Positions 11,715 through 22,719 of a stretch of DNA of 64,000 bases are shown piece after piece (the stretch's first letter is position 1; every line of letters begins with the position of its first letter). Source of the DNA: Heterodera schachtii (taxonomy: Eukaryota > Nematoda > Chromadorea > Rhabditida > Heteroderidae); the NCBI GenBank assembly GCA_023374025.1, contig SIJG01000054.1, positions 541,949-605,948 of the forward strand, read 5' to 3'. The position numbers and the translations under genes are program-made. The notes under the pieces are model-generated. The model was not told where the DNA came from. It saw only the letters and a program-made list of their open reading frames with translations, and did no database searches.

Positions 11715-12115
11715 ATAACTTTTTTGACGTGTTGGGTCGATGGACAAAAAGTGCAAATTTGGCGAAGGACAAAAAGTGCTAAATTTGCTGTTTTTGACTA
11801 AATCCACTCATAACTTTTTTCAGACGCAACATAATTGGACAATAAGAGTTTTCTATTAGCCTGCCAAATTTCAAAAAATTATATCAAGTTTTTCAAAAGT
11901 TATGAAAATTTTTTGGCTAGAACTTTTGAAAAACTTTCATAAAAGTTTTTGAAATTTGGCAAGCTAATAGCGCATTCAAGGGCTATCGTATGACACCAAG
12001 ATTGTGCAATTTAGTTGCGTCTAAGAAAAGTTATGAGTGGATTTAGTCAAAAATTTTAGCAAATTTTGCACTTTTTGTTCTTCGACCTAGCACCCTTTTT
12101 TGAAACTTAACCAAA
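11715..12115. repeat. foldback repeat with hairpin centre
   Basis: The two halves mirror each other about 11910: TCGATGGACAAAAAGTGCAA against ttgcactttttgttcttcga, CTAAATCCACTCATAAC against gttatgagtggatttag, and gcctgccaaatttcaaaa against its inverse. The phrase agggctatcgtatgacacc is shared with the element at 20590-20999. No clear TSD. Confidence 0.7.
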
Positions 12116-14400
12116 TTTTTGAAATTTTGCAGGCTAATCGAGACAGTTAGGTCTATCTAATCATATTAAGATTTAAATTTTTAGTTGTATTCAAGGAAAG
12201 TTATGGTAGTTTTTTGTTTAAAATTTTAATTTTTTTTAAATATACCCCTATGAATTTGAAAATTTTGTAAAAAATTCATTCCTCAAATTTTTTTTTCTTA
12301 ATAAAACTTTTGGTTAAAAAATGCCAATTAGAAAGGAAATGTACCTCATTTGCATCTGAAATCAGTGAATATGCTTAACCCCGGACCCGAACTCGAACAA
12401 AAGGAGAAAATTAATTTTTTACCAAGATTCACATTTATTGTCCCAAACCTATTCAAATGGACGGAATATAATAGAAAATAAAGATTCAAGGCCATTTAGT
12501 ACATTTGAATCGGTTTTGGATCCGAATTGCATAAAAACCCCTTTTAATCTATTTTTTATGGGACAATAAAATACAGGATTACCCAATTTTTTGGCTGAAA
12601 ATTCAGTCACTACTATTCGTTCATTATTTAGACTTTTTGTCACTATTTTTCAATTTTTCATCACTATTTTAGTTAACTATTTTGAGATTTTTCGTCACTA
12701 AAAGTTGCTGCCCTAGTCATTAAAAAAACCGTCGAAAAATAATCCCCTAGTCGCCAATTATCCCCCACTATTAGGGTTTTTAGGTAATTTATGCAATTTC
12801 TTCATTCTCATATATTTTATTGCAAAGATGGTTTAATCCCATGAAAGGCGATTTGTTTTGTTTAAATAATTTTAAGTTTTTAATTTACTTATTCTTTTCT
12901 TATTAAGCTTTCAGCTTTTTTTTATTTAAATTTTTAAAATTTATTAATTTATGAGTTTATTAAAATGTTATTTAATGAAAGTTCAATTAATTTTCTGAAT
13001 ATATAAATATTGTAATATTTTTGCAAAGTAATGTACCGATCGTAGAAACTGTAATCGCAAATGCGGCTCTTTTTCATTTTTACATATTATTTTTTGTATA
13101 AATATTTAAATTCATTACGGCGGTCAGCACATTTAGTCGAATTAATACGGGACCACTATTTAATAATTGGCATAATTAATCTGCCAGATGAATCGATTAT
13201 TTACCTGCAGCGATACTTATTGATTTATTTATATCAATTTTTGGGTCAGCTTTTTATATTACATTTTTGAAAGCATGTAATAATTATAAAATATATCCCG
13301 AGCAAATATTTTTTGCAAATTTTATTATATTCTCAATAAAATTAAATATATTATTTATTTTATGACTTAACAATCAAATTTAACTTTTTTAAATAAACAA
13401 AATTAAAAAATGTCTTTAAAAGAATTTTAATTTATTTTTTCTTATTTCTATCTATAAAAAATATAATTATTTAAATTTTATTAAATTCCTTGATATCCTT
13501 TTGTCTTATGTTATCCATATTTTCCTTGGTTCATTCTCTGTAATTTGATTTTTATTTTCAATGTTTTATATTTTAAAGTTTTTCGATGGTTTTTAATAAA
13601 TAAGTATTATTTCTTTCTTGATGCAAGACGTATGCGCGCACTCGTGGTAAGCCGTGTGTTATGCTTGGTGCATATATTAATTTATTCTGAATTATTTCAA
13701 GAATAAAATTATTTTTACAAATAATTTTTTTAATTTCTTTTCAGTCATTGTATTCCAGTTATTCAAATTATTTTTTACTATTCCATGTTGGAAGACAAAA
13801 TTTCTATTTTGATAAATTAATTAAATGGCTACATTAGTGTAAGGCGATATATGCTGATTGGTGTAGATATTTATTTGAAGATTTATGTTATTTATTTGTA
13901 TTTCCTAATTGTAATTTTCACGCATTTTTAATTTTTAAGGCCTTCTTTATATGAAATAAAAGTTGAGTTCTACGAAGTTAAATTTCATTATTCAGTTTAT
14001 AATCAGAGAGACATGAATTTTTGACATAAAAATGAAGCCGGGCTCAGGGAATCGGTATTTTTTGATAATAAAAAATAATATAATTTTTCATCGTTCATTT
14101 GTTCCATAAATATTTTTAATGCTGTAATTGTAGTCACCTTGCTTTTGCCTAAATTAAAAGAAAAAATCGAGAAAAATAAAGGCAAAATGATCCAAGATAA
14201 AATCCCAAAATATAAAAAGATTAAATTTAAGAGATTTAATTTTTATAATCTTTCAATATATGTTATATCGACAAGGGGTTTCGTTGGCAAAAAGGAAATC
14301 TCAAGACTGGATAAAGGTAGAGGGCTGAAATTTGGCATAGGTATGCATCTTGGGTCGGGGCATCTGGGAAAACTATAGGTTTTTTGATCAGAGTGCTAAC
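12116..14400. other. AT-rich spacer
   Basis: No gene supported. At 12720-12775 a relic (gaaaaataatcccctagtcg, attatcccccactattaggg) resembles the subterminal block of the pogo-like elements. At 13628-13652 a short GC-rich segment ends in a good donor (CTCGTG then GTAAGC) but has no partner exon. Confidence 0.4.
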
Positions 14401-14920
14401 TGAGTCCCAGCGGCTAATTTCCCGATTTTGCTTGCGTTTGAAGGCCCGTAACTTTTTTTCTGAAACTCTAATCAAAAAGTTTCCGCTGGTAGGGTCCTAA
14501 GTTGAAGTGTTTTCTAAAAAACAAAAAAAATTCCAGGCCTCTACCTACAATAGGGAAGGCTGTAGGTTCGTGGACTTTTTCAGTACCAACTTTGTCCAGT
14601 TCAGTCCCCGTCGAATAACTTATTAAGCTTTGATCTGAGCGGGGGGTCGCCAGCAGACTTATTATAGAGCTCAGTGAGTTAGATTTTTCCAGATTTTAAA
14701 ATTTCGAAAATTTTCAAAATTTCTCGAGTTAGGCCTAAAAGTAGGGTTTTGGGTTTTTGAATTTTAGGATTTTTAGCCGATTTTTCCCAGAAAAACGGAG
14801 ACCACTTTCAAGCAACAGTTTTTTGAGCTCTATCGAATGGTATTTTTTTCGAAAAAATTTCGATTTTTTCTCGGAAATAGAAAAAATTTTTGGCCTGAGC
14901 GGGACATTTGAGTCCCGGGC

Positions 14921-15757
14921 CCATAACTCGTCAGGAGTCGGTTTTAGCCAAAAATTGGCTTAGAGCAAAATTGTAGAGCTTTTTGAGCTCTATCGAACGG
15001 TGTGCTATATTGGCGGAAATTTTCAAAAATTTTTGAGCTAGGCCCCCTAGAAATTTTCCGGAATTTTTTTTTGCACGAAAATAGTGGTCAAAAATATTTT
15101 TCTGGGGTAATTTATGGTGCTGAGCACGAATATGATGTTAATTTTCAGTTTCATATTTTTTGGAATTTTTTAAAAATTCTTTATTTTTTGACAATTTTTT
15201 GGGCCTTGGAAATTTGGGTTAAAATTTGAAAATTCATAGCTCATTTCATTGTGGGACGATTTTTATGCAATAAAGCTTTAAAAATAGCGAAAAATAAGGA
15301 GAATTTTATGGGATTTATTAGAAATTTCTATCTCTAAAATGAAAAAAGTTATTCCAGAATTTCTGAAAAAATTCGATTTTTCAGAAAAATTTTTATACCT
15401 CGGTTCTGAAAAGTCACTCTGGAAAATTAAAATACTACAAAAATCGGCAATTTTTTGCTCTATAAGATAAAATTTATTTTAGATTTTTATCACATTTTTT
15501 AAAATTGTTATAAAAATAAAAGTGATTTTGGGATTCGGGACCAAAGGGGGGTGACCAGGATTTTTGAGTGGAAAAATTTTTTAACCAATAATCATCTAAA
15601 AACATGTCTTTAGGGCTATTTTAGGTCGCTGATCACGAATATGAAATCAGATTTTAGTTTAGGCATCGTTAAGGCCTCAGAATCCCTGTGTGATTGGGGA
15701 TTCTGAGGCATCATTTTGAGGGGGGGGGGGGAAGTTCGAATCCGGGCGGTGTACATT
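14921..15757. repeat. direct repeat unit, copy 1 (left of satellite)
   Basis: Positions 14921-15570 are matched base for base, as far as I can read, at 16891-17540 (offset 1970). The remainder to the G-run and the tail GAAGTTCGAATCCGGGCGGT (about 15730-15757) is matched more loosely at 17688-17730 and again at 18395-18435. It includes phrases common to the foldback elements (ctcgtcaggagtcgg, gagctctatcgaacggtgt, gctgatcacgaatatga). Near the end, GCCTCAGAATCCC / GGGATTCTGAGGC forms a perfect 13-bp stem at 15674-15709. No protein family recognised; the identical 75-codon frames in both copies are read through repeat DNA. Confidence 0.85.
15674..15709 (+). repeat. perfect 13-bp stem hairpin before a G-run
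   Basis: GCCTCAGAATCCC pairs completely with GGGATTCTGAGGC around a 10-nt loop. The second copy near 17641-17675 keeps the left arm but has changes in the right arm (GGGATTCTGGGAC). A G-run of 12-15 and TTCGAATCCGGGCGG follow in both, which recalls the T-arm/B-box of tRNA-derived repeats. No complete tRNA can be folded here. Confidence 0.7.
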
Positions 15758-15874
15758 ATTTTTCTTTGCATTTTATCATTATTTTCTATGCTTTTAATTA
15801 ATTTAAATGTTTTTGTTTAATTAATATGAAATAAATTAATTATTTACATTAATTTAATTTTTTTTAAATTCAGA

Positions 15875-16890
15875 GATGCTACACTAGCTAATAACCTAAT
15901 GTAGAGTTTCTACACTAGGATCAGCAATCAGCCTATATAAAGGGAGAAATTTTCGGTGCGAAAGTCATTCTTATCGTATAGTGTAGCTTTTAACCCTCTA
16001 TGCTACAATAGCTAATAACCTAATGTAGAGTTTCTACACTAGGATCAGCAATTAGACTATATAAAGGGAGAAATTTTCTGTGCGAAAGTCACTCTTATCG
16101 TATAGTGTAGCTTTTAACACCCCATGCTACACTAGCTCATAACCTAATGTATCGATGCTACACTAGCATGAGTTAATTTATTTGATAGTGTACTTTTCAA
16201 CACCATCTACACTAGCTCATAACCTAATGTAGCGATGCTACACTAGCATGAGCTAATTTATTTGATAGTGTACTTTTCAACACTCCATCTACACTAGCTC
16301 ATAACCTAATGTAGCGATGCTACACTAGCTCATAACCTAATGTAGCGATGCTACACTAGCATCACTACACTAGCCTCAGCTAAGAGCCTATATAAAGAGA
16401 CACATTTTCTGTGTGAAAGTCAGTCTTAAAACACCCCATGCTACACTAGCTTATAACCTAATGTAGCGATGCTACACTAGCTAATAACCTAATGTAATGA
16501 TCTTACACTAGCTAATAACCTAATGTAGTGATGCTACACTAGCATCACTACACTAGCTTCAGCTAAGAGCCTATATAAAGAGACACATTTTCTGTGTGAA
16601 AGTCATTCTTAAAACACCCCATGCTACACTAGCTTATAACCTAATGTAGCGATGCTACACTAGCTAATAACCTAATGTAGTGATCCTACACTAGCATCAC
16701 TACACTAGCATCAGCTAAGAGCCTATATAAAGAGACACATTTTCTGTGTGAAGGTCATTCTTTTAACACCCCATGCTACACTAGCATCACTACACTAGCA
16801 TCAGCTAAGAGCCTATATAAAGAGACACATTTTCTGTGTGAAAGTCATTCTTTTAACACCCCATGCTACACTAATAACCTAATGTAGTGA
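15875..16890 (+). repeat. TATA-box-containing satellite array
   Basis: A tandem array built from a ~30-bp unit (CTACACTAGCTAATAACC TAATGTAG plus variants) and a longer unit that adds a promoter-like segment. TATATAAAG occurs six times, at 15934, 16058, 16389, 16572, 16724 and 16814. Each is followed by a conserved GTGYGAAAGTCA-type tract. The first two larger units are about 124 bp apart; later ones vary. The array lies between the two copies of the 0.65-kb direct repeat. Whether the TATA motifs work as promoters is unknown. Confidence 0.9.
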
Positions 16891-17730
16891 CCATAACTCG
16901 TCAGGAGTCGGTTTTAGCCAAAAATTGGCTTAGAGCAAAATTGTAGAGCTTTTTGAGCTCTATCGAACGGTGTGCTATATTGGCGGAAATTTTCAAAAAT
17001 TTTTGAGCTAGGCCCCCTAGAAATTTTCCGGAATTTTTTTTTGCACGAAAATAGTGGTCAAAAATATTTTTCTGGGGTAATTTATGGTGCTGAGCACGAA
17101 TATGATGTTAATTTTCAGTTTCATATTTTTTGGAATTTTTTAAAAATTCTTTATTTTTTGACAATTTTTTGGGCCTTGGAAATTTGGGTTAAAATTTGAA
17201 AATTCATAGCTCATTTCATTGTGGGACGATTTTTATGCAATAAAGCTTTAAAAATAGCGAAAAATAAGGAGAATTTTATGGGATTTATTAGAAATTTCTA
17301 TCTCTAAAATGAAAAAAGTTATTCCAGAATTTCTGAAAAAATTCGATTTTTCAGAAAAATTTTTATACCTCGGTTCTGAAAAGTCACTCTGGAAAATTAA
17401 AATACTACAAAAATCGGCAATTTTTTGCTCTATAAGATAAAATTTATTTTAGATTTTTATCACATTTTTTAAAATTGTTATAAAAATAAAAGTGATTTTG
17501 GGATTCGGGACCAAAGGGGGGTGACCAGGATTTTTGAGTGAAAATTTTTCACTAAAAATATTCCAAAAACATGTCATTAAGGGTATTTTAGGACGCTGAT
17601 CACGAATATGAAATCAGATTTCACTTTTGACATCGTTAAAGCCTCAGAATCCCCGTGTGATTGGGGATTCTGGGACATGTTCCGAGGGGGGGGGGGGAAG
17701 TTCGAATCCGGGCGGTGTACATTATTTTTG
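16891..17730. repeat. direct repeat unit, copy 2 (right of satellite)
   Basis: Matches 14921-15570 without visible differences over about 650 bp, then diverges slightly and ends in the same hairpin, G-run and TTCGAATCCGGGCGG tail. The first base of the repeat follows directly on the last satellite unit (AATGTAGTGA then CCATAACTCG). Copy 1 is preceded by TTGAGTCCCGGGC instead, so copy 2 is the truncated one. Confidence 0.85.
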
Positions 17731-18009
17731 CTATGCATTTTTGGGTTATTTTTAAGCTTTTAATTCATTTAAAGATTTTTTGTTTAAAAAAAATTAAATT
17801 ATTTTTTTGTGAAAAATTTTTTAAAATTAATTTTTTGTTTAATTAAAGAATTTAATATTTTTTTTTTGAGTTTGTCAGAAATTAATTTCATTTTAAATAA
17901 ATTTAAATTATTGTAAGCTTCAAAGTTTCATTTCAATTAATAAAAAGAGGAATTATTTTACAAGTTTTAAAAATTATTAATCCATTTTTGTACTTCTTCT
18001 ACCATTTGG

Positions 18010-18470
18010 TGTACCTCTCTCTTTTAATCACCATTGTACCTCTGCTAATCACTGTTGTACCTCTTCTGATCACCATTGTACCTCTTCTAATCACTTTTAT
18101 ACCTTTTCTAATCTCTGTTGTACCTCTTCTAATCACTTTTGTACCTCTTCTGATCACCATTGTACCTCTTCTAATCACTTTTATACCTCTTCTAATCTCT
18201 GTTGTACCTCTTCTAATCTCTGTTGTACCTCTTCTAATCACTATTGTACCTCTTCTTATCTCTTTGTACCTCTTTTAATCACTGTTTAGCTCTTATTATC
18301 TCTGTTGTACCTCTTCTTATCAAATCACTGTTGTACCTCTCTAATTATTTTTGTACCTCTCCTAATCACTGTTGTACCTCTCTAATCATTTTTTGAGGGG
18401 GGGGGGGGGGAAGTTCGGACCCGGGCGGTGTACATTATTTTTCAATTTATTTTGCGTTGTTTTCTATGTT
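18010..18470 (+). repeat. 21-bp minisatellite (about 18 units) and third repeat tail
   Basis: Units of the form GTACCTCTTCTAATCACTGTT run from 18010 to about 18392. Because the period is 21, both strands stay open and give periodic peptides (LLITVVP on one, IRRGTTE on the other), which I treat as non-coding. A third copy of the G-run tail (gaagttcggacccgggcggt, 18408-18427) follows. More units recur at 18685-18812 and one near 19020. Confidence 0.9.
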
Positions 18471-18684
18471 TTTATTAATTTAATATTTTTTTTTGTTTTA
18501 TTAATTAATAATAAATAAATTTTTACATTTAAATTTTTTTGATGAATAAATGTTTTACATTTAAAATTGAATTATTTATTTGTTTTAAATTAAAGAATTC
18601 ATTTTTTTAAATTAGAATTTTTCAACAAATAATTTCATTCCAATTTCAAAAAATATTCAATAATCATACACATTAAATCTTATA
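18471..18684. other. AT-rich linker
   Basis: A/T-rich sequence after the third G-run tail; similar linkers follow the first and second tails (attatttttc.. then ttttaattaattta). No gene. Confidence 0.4.
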
Positions 18685-18809
18685 ATCACTGTTGTACCTC
18701 TTCTATTCGCATTGTACCTCTTATACCTCTTCTGATCACTTTTTTGCCTCTTCTAATCACTATTGTACCTCTTCTAATCACTGTTGCACCTATTCTAATC
18801 ACCGTTGTA

Positions 18810-19330
18810 ACGGGCGCGAAGCGCCCGCCCGATCTCAGCAAAAATTAGAAACGGGTGCGAAGCGCCAGTCCAAGCTCAACAAAATTTAGAAACGGACGCG
18901 AAGCGCCCGTTCGAGGCGCGAAGCGGCCTAAAAGTCCCATATAATTTTTTAAAAATTCCAATTCTCCACAAAGCGGCCTAAAAATTCCCGATAATTTATT
19001 TTAAATTCAAAACTTCTAATCAATGTTGTACCTCTTCAACGCGAAGCGCCCTCCTGAGCTCATCAACGTTTAAAAAGCTGCGCAAAGCGCCCATTTAAGT
19101 TCAACACAATATAAAAACGGCCGCGAAGCGGCCGCCTGAGCTCTATAAAATTTAAAAACGGGCGCGAAGCGCCCGTCAGAGCTAACAAAATTTAAGAACG
19201 GGCGCGAAGCGCCCGTTCGAGGCCGCGAAGCGGCCTAAAAATCACTGAAATTTAAAAAAAAAATCAAAATCTCTTCACAACCAGATAGCTAATCTAGGTA
19301 GCGAAGCTCAAGAAGCGCGAAGCGCTTTAT
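18810..19330 (+). repeat. array of C-GAA-G hairpins
   Basis: About eleven copies of a short palindrome of the type GGGCGC-GAA-GCGCCC or GGCCGC-GAA-GCGGCC are spaced by 25-90 nt of AT-rich linker (caaaatttaaaaacg is frequent). Stems of 6-8 bp close a GAA loop. DNA of the type d(GCGAAGC) is known to form unusually stable mini-hairpins. The array follows the minisatellite with only a few bases between. Confidence 0.85.
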
Positions 19331-20580
19331 CCCAGCTAAATATCCGACGGTTCACGCACCCGCTAGTTTAAAGAGCATTAAAATGATTGTACATTCAATC
19401 ACAAAGGAAAAAAGTATTATTATAAATCCAAAATAAGTGGATGGACAAGGAATAAAATCGATTCATTCTAAAAAATCGTAATATATTCTGCCAAATTAGC
19501 AAGATTAATAAATATGCACAGGATAATCATTCTTACTACTCGGCTACACAACGATTGACAATTAACAAAAAATTTTTAGATGATAAATTTTATACACAGA
19601 ATAAACTGGTAAATAAATTAAAAAATATACTGACAAATTATTAGATTAATATGAAAATATTATCATTGGGTCCGCGACAAAAATGCAAAGATTTAATTTC
19701 TTAGGTTCAAATGAAAAATTGCAAAAAATTATTTCTACAGCTGGAATAAACTCACACAATTTAGAAAGTTTTCATCAATATTTATAGTTTTCCATTTATT
19801 TAATCATTGCCATAAATAAATCGTATTTATTTCATTTAATCCATTTATTAAATATATTTTTAAAAAATTAATTGACTTCTTAAAAGTAAGAAATATCCAA
19901 AAATGGAATATGTGAAATAGGAACACAAGCATAACAAAAAAAAATCACAATCTGTTATTCGGTTGTTCACGATCGGTTATTAACCGGTACCCCACGGTTT
20001 TCCGTTATGCAGGTTTTCGACCCCCAGTTTTCGGTTTCGTTATTTTGGTTAATAAAAATTTTTTCAAAATAATTCCAACCCAGTCTTTTTAATCAAAAAA
20101 CTAAAATTTATTCCGATGGTACCGATAGGCGCCGCCGGGAAAATCTTTTAAATTTAGATGTAATTTGTTATCCGAAAATCTTATAGACAAAAAATTGTTA
20201 TTGAAAAATACAAAAATAAATAAATAAAAATGAACCCCTAAGAATCTGCCGTTCTTTTCAAAGTTCATAGAGGGTAGCATGTAGAAAAGTCCTAGCTATC
20301 AAAAATTATTATTTTAAATTAAAAATATTGTCATTTGCTAATTTTTCTTAAAAAATCCCTCAAAAATCCATATAAATTTCTACAGATCTCCAAAATTCCA
20401 TTAAAATTTTCAAAATTTAACGCAAAAATTGGCCATTTTGTGACTTTTATTTCTTCCAAAAAAGAATTATCATAAATTATCTTTTAAAATTACTAAAACA
20501 TTACTAAATCTTATTAAGTAGTTTTATGGCAACGATTTCTAAGAATTTTGTCCAATAATCAGAATAAAATTGCTGTCATC
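19331..20580. other. AT-rich spacer
   Basis: No gene recognised. Around 19950-20030 there is a GT/TT-rich patch with cggttattaaccggtacccc, and at 20130-20160 one copy (reverse strand) of the recurrent GGCGCCTATCGG motif. Confidence 0.4.
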
Positions 20581-20589
20581 GTATTTCCT

Positions 20590-20999
20590 GGTAAAAACCC
20601 AACTCGTACTAGGCCAACTCGTACTGCCCCAACTCGTACTGTTTTTCGACAAAAAATTGTCATAACTTTTGTTAAAGTCGGCCAAATTAAACATTCTTGG
20701 TATCATTCAATAGCCCTTAAAATTCTCTATCTATCCACCATGTTTCAAAAAATTTGATCAAGTTTGAAAAAAGTTATGGACAAAAACAAATTTTTTTACG
20801 ATTTTTGGTCATAACTTTTTTGAAAAGCAATAAAATTTTCTTGCATTTTGCAGGTAGATAGAGAATGTTAAGGGCTATCGAAAGATACCAAGAATGTTTA
20901 ATTTGGTCGACTTTAAAAAAAGTTATGACGATTTATTTGTCGAAAAACAGTACGAGTTGGGGCAGTACGAGTTGGCCTAGTACGAGTTGGGTGTCGTCC
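20590..20999. mobile_element. foldback DNA transposon, 410 bp (9-bp TSD GTATTTCCT)
   Basis: Starts GGTAAAAACCCAACTCGTAC and ends with the inverse GTACGAGTTGGGTGTCGTCC. It is flanked by the 9-bp repeat GTATTTCCT (20581-20589 and 21000-21008). Near each end AACTCGTACT is repeated three times, with 5-bp spacers. The arms of ~190 bp share cataactttt, ggtatcattcaatagccct and tagatagagaat. No coding sequence. GG..CC ends link it to the larger foldback elements here. Confidence 0.85.
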
Positions 21000-21052
21000 G
21001 TATTTCCTTCGGTGCCTATCGGCACCGCCCGACCCAAGAACCCATTATTTTC

Positions 21053-22719
21053 GGTACTTGTGCGTTTTGTGTCAACAAAATTTTTCTCTTTGTTAAATTG
21101 ATTTAAATTAATAAAAAGTCGTTTCTATGGGTTTTCGGGGTCGTAGAACCTGAATATGATGTCCGTTTCGACCCATTTCGAACTTCGAACCCGGATTCGA
21201 ACAATTATCAAAATTCAATTTTTTTTTTTTTTTTTTTTTCTCCTAAAAATTATTATCATCGCAAGAAATCATATTAATTTGGTGGCATATAAGCAACGAT
21301 GTTTTGCAAATGGTCTTCGAATGCATCGACATCTCTTCGTTTGACGGAATGACGCCATAAAAACTCGCAGAAGTAACTCTCCAGCATTTCCACTTCATTG
21401 CTGACTATTTCCTTATCAGCAAATAGCCTCCGGGGGTGTAGTATAGTCAACCCCCCGTAAAAAAACGGCACAAATGATACACCAATCGATTCGTCTCGAC
21501 GAGCTATGCACGAAAAAGTAGGTCTCCAGTTGCGGAAATGCCAAAAAACCGGTTTTGAACCGGTTTAAAACTCGAAAAATTGAGTGAAAAGGGGGGCTCC
21601 TGACCCTTTAAAACGGTCAAATTCGCACAAATTTGGTATCATTCGAAAGCTCTTGATGAGCTAAGTCTAAAAAACAAGGTATAATTCGAACCAATGCCAT
21701 CTAAGCACTGGGACAACTAAGTCCCAGTGAAAATGGACACTTCAGTACCGAAAAATAATAAACGGGAAATAACAATTTAAAAGCAAAAATTTCGCAAAAG
21801 GGAGCATGCGAAGACGGAGCAAGTAGTGGGGCGAGACGGAGGGCGGAGGAAAAAGTCTGACGAGCGCCACAGGCGGTTGACTGCGGGGGCCCGAAGGGCC
21901 CCCGCCAATCAGTCAACCGCCTGCGGATCACGCGCGGACTTCTTCCGTAGCCCGTAGTCTCGCCCCACCTACTGGCCGCCGTAGTCGAGTGTGCGGCGGT
22001 TTTTTAGCGCAATACTCGAAATTCAAGGCTAAATGATTTTCGTGTATTATATAAGAAAATTTATTTTTTTGGTACTGAAGTGTCCATTTTCACTGGGACT
22101 TAGTTGTCCCAGTGCCTAGATGGCATCGGTTCGAATTTATACCTTGTTTTTTAGACTGAGCTCATCAAGAGCTTTCGAATGATACCAAATTTGTCCGAAT
22201 TTGACCGTTTTAAAGGGTTAGGAGCCCCCCTTTTCACTCAATTTTTCGAGTTTTAAACCGGTTCAAAAACCGGTTTTTTGGCATTTCCGCAACTGGAGAC
22301 CTACTTTTTCGTGCATAGCTCGTCAAGACGAATCGATTGGTATATCATTTGTGCCGTTTTTTACGGGGGGTTGACTATACTATATCCGCCTCCGGCCTCC
22401 GCCCACACCCTTTCCTTATTTTTGGTCGAGACTCACAGGCCATAATTTCTTTTATCAATGCGATTACAAACAAAATGGGCATGCAGAACGACAACGGCAA
22501 TATGATTTCTTGCGATGATAATAATTTTTAGGAGAAAAAATGAAAAAAAAAATTGAATTTTGATAATTGTTCGAATCCGGGTTCGGAGTTCGAAATGGGT
22601 CGAAACGGACATCATATTCGGGTTCTACGACCCCGAAAACCCATAGAAACGACTTTTTATTAATTTAAAATCAATTTAACAAAGAGAAAAATTTTGTTGA
22701 CACAAAACGCACAAGTACC
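21053..22719. mobile_element. foldback DNA transposon 3 with GC-rich core
   Basis: Starts GGTACTTGTGCGTTTTGTGT and ends in its inverse. Outer arms are about 165 bp (21053-21220, 22560-22719) and inner arms about 300 bp (21430-21780, 22080-22380). The GC-rich cassette is central and in reverse orientation. A poly-T tract and non-matching sequence lie between outer and inner left arms. The 8 bp on each side (TTATTTTC and TTCAAATT) do not match, unlike elements 1, 2 and 4, so ends may have been rearranged. Both flanks contain the GGCGCCTATCGG motif (21010, 22742). Confidence 0.8.
21796..21999 (-). repeat. GC-rich rod-folding cassette, copy 3
   Basis: Reverse-strand copy, nearly identical to the other three. 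It reads GACTTTTTCCTCCGCC where copy 1 has GACTGCTTCCTCCGCC. Neighbouring junctions (TTCGCAAAAGGGAGCATGCG at one side, GGCGGTTTTTTAGCGCAATA at the other) are shared with copies 2 and 4. Confidence 0.9.

Noticed and set aside
15735..15757. tRNA gene at TTCGAATCCGGG
   Set aside because: Same reason: only the T-loop-like core is present, preceded by a G homopolymer.
14921..17730. LTR retrotransposon interpretation of the direct repeats
   Set aside because: The region between them is satellite only; there is no reverse transcriptase, primer-binding site or polypurine tract, and no TG..CA ends or target duplication.
17988..18278. 96-codon frame of LLITVVP repeats and its antisense partner
   Set aside because: A 21-bp period keeps any stop-free frame open; no start context, splice sites or non-repeat flanks support a protein.
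18810..19330. CRISPR-like array of palindromic repeats
   Set aside because: Spacing is irregular, repeats are only 14-16 bp, spacers are related AT-rich linkers, and the genome is eukaryotic.
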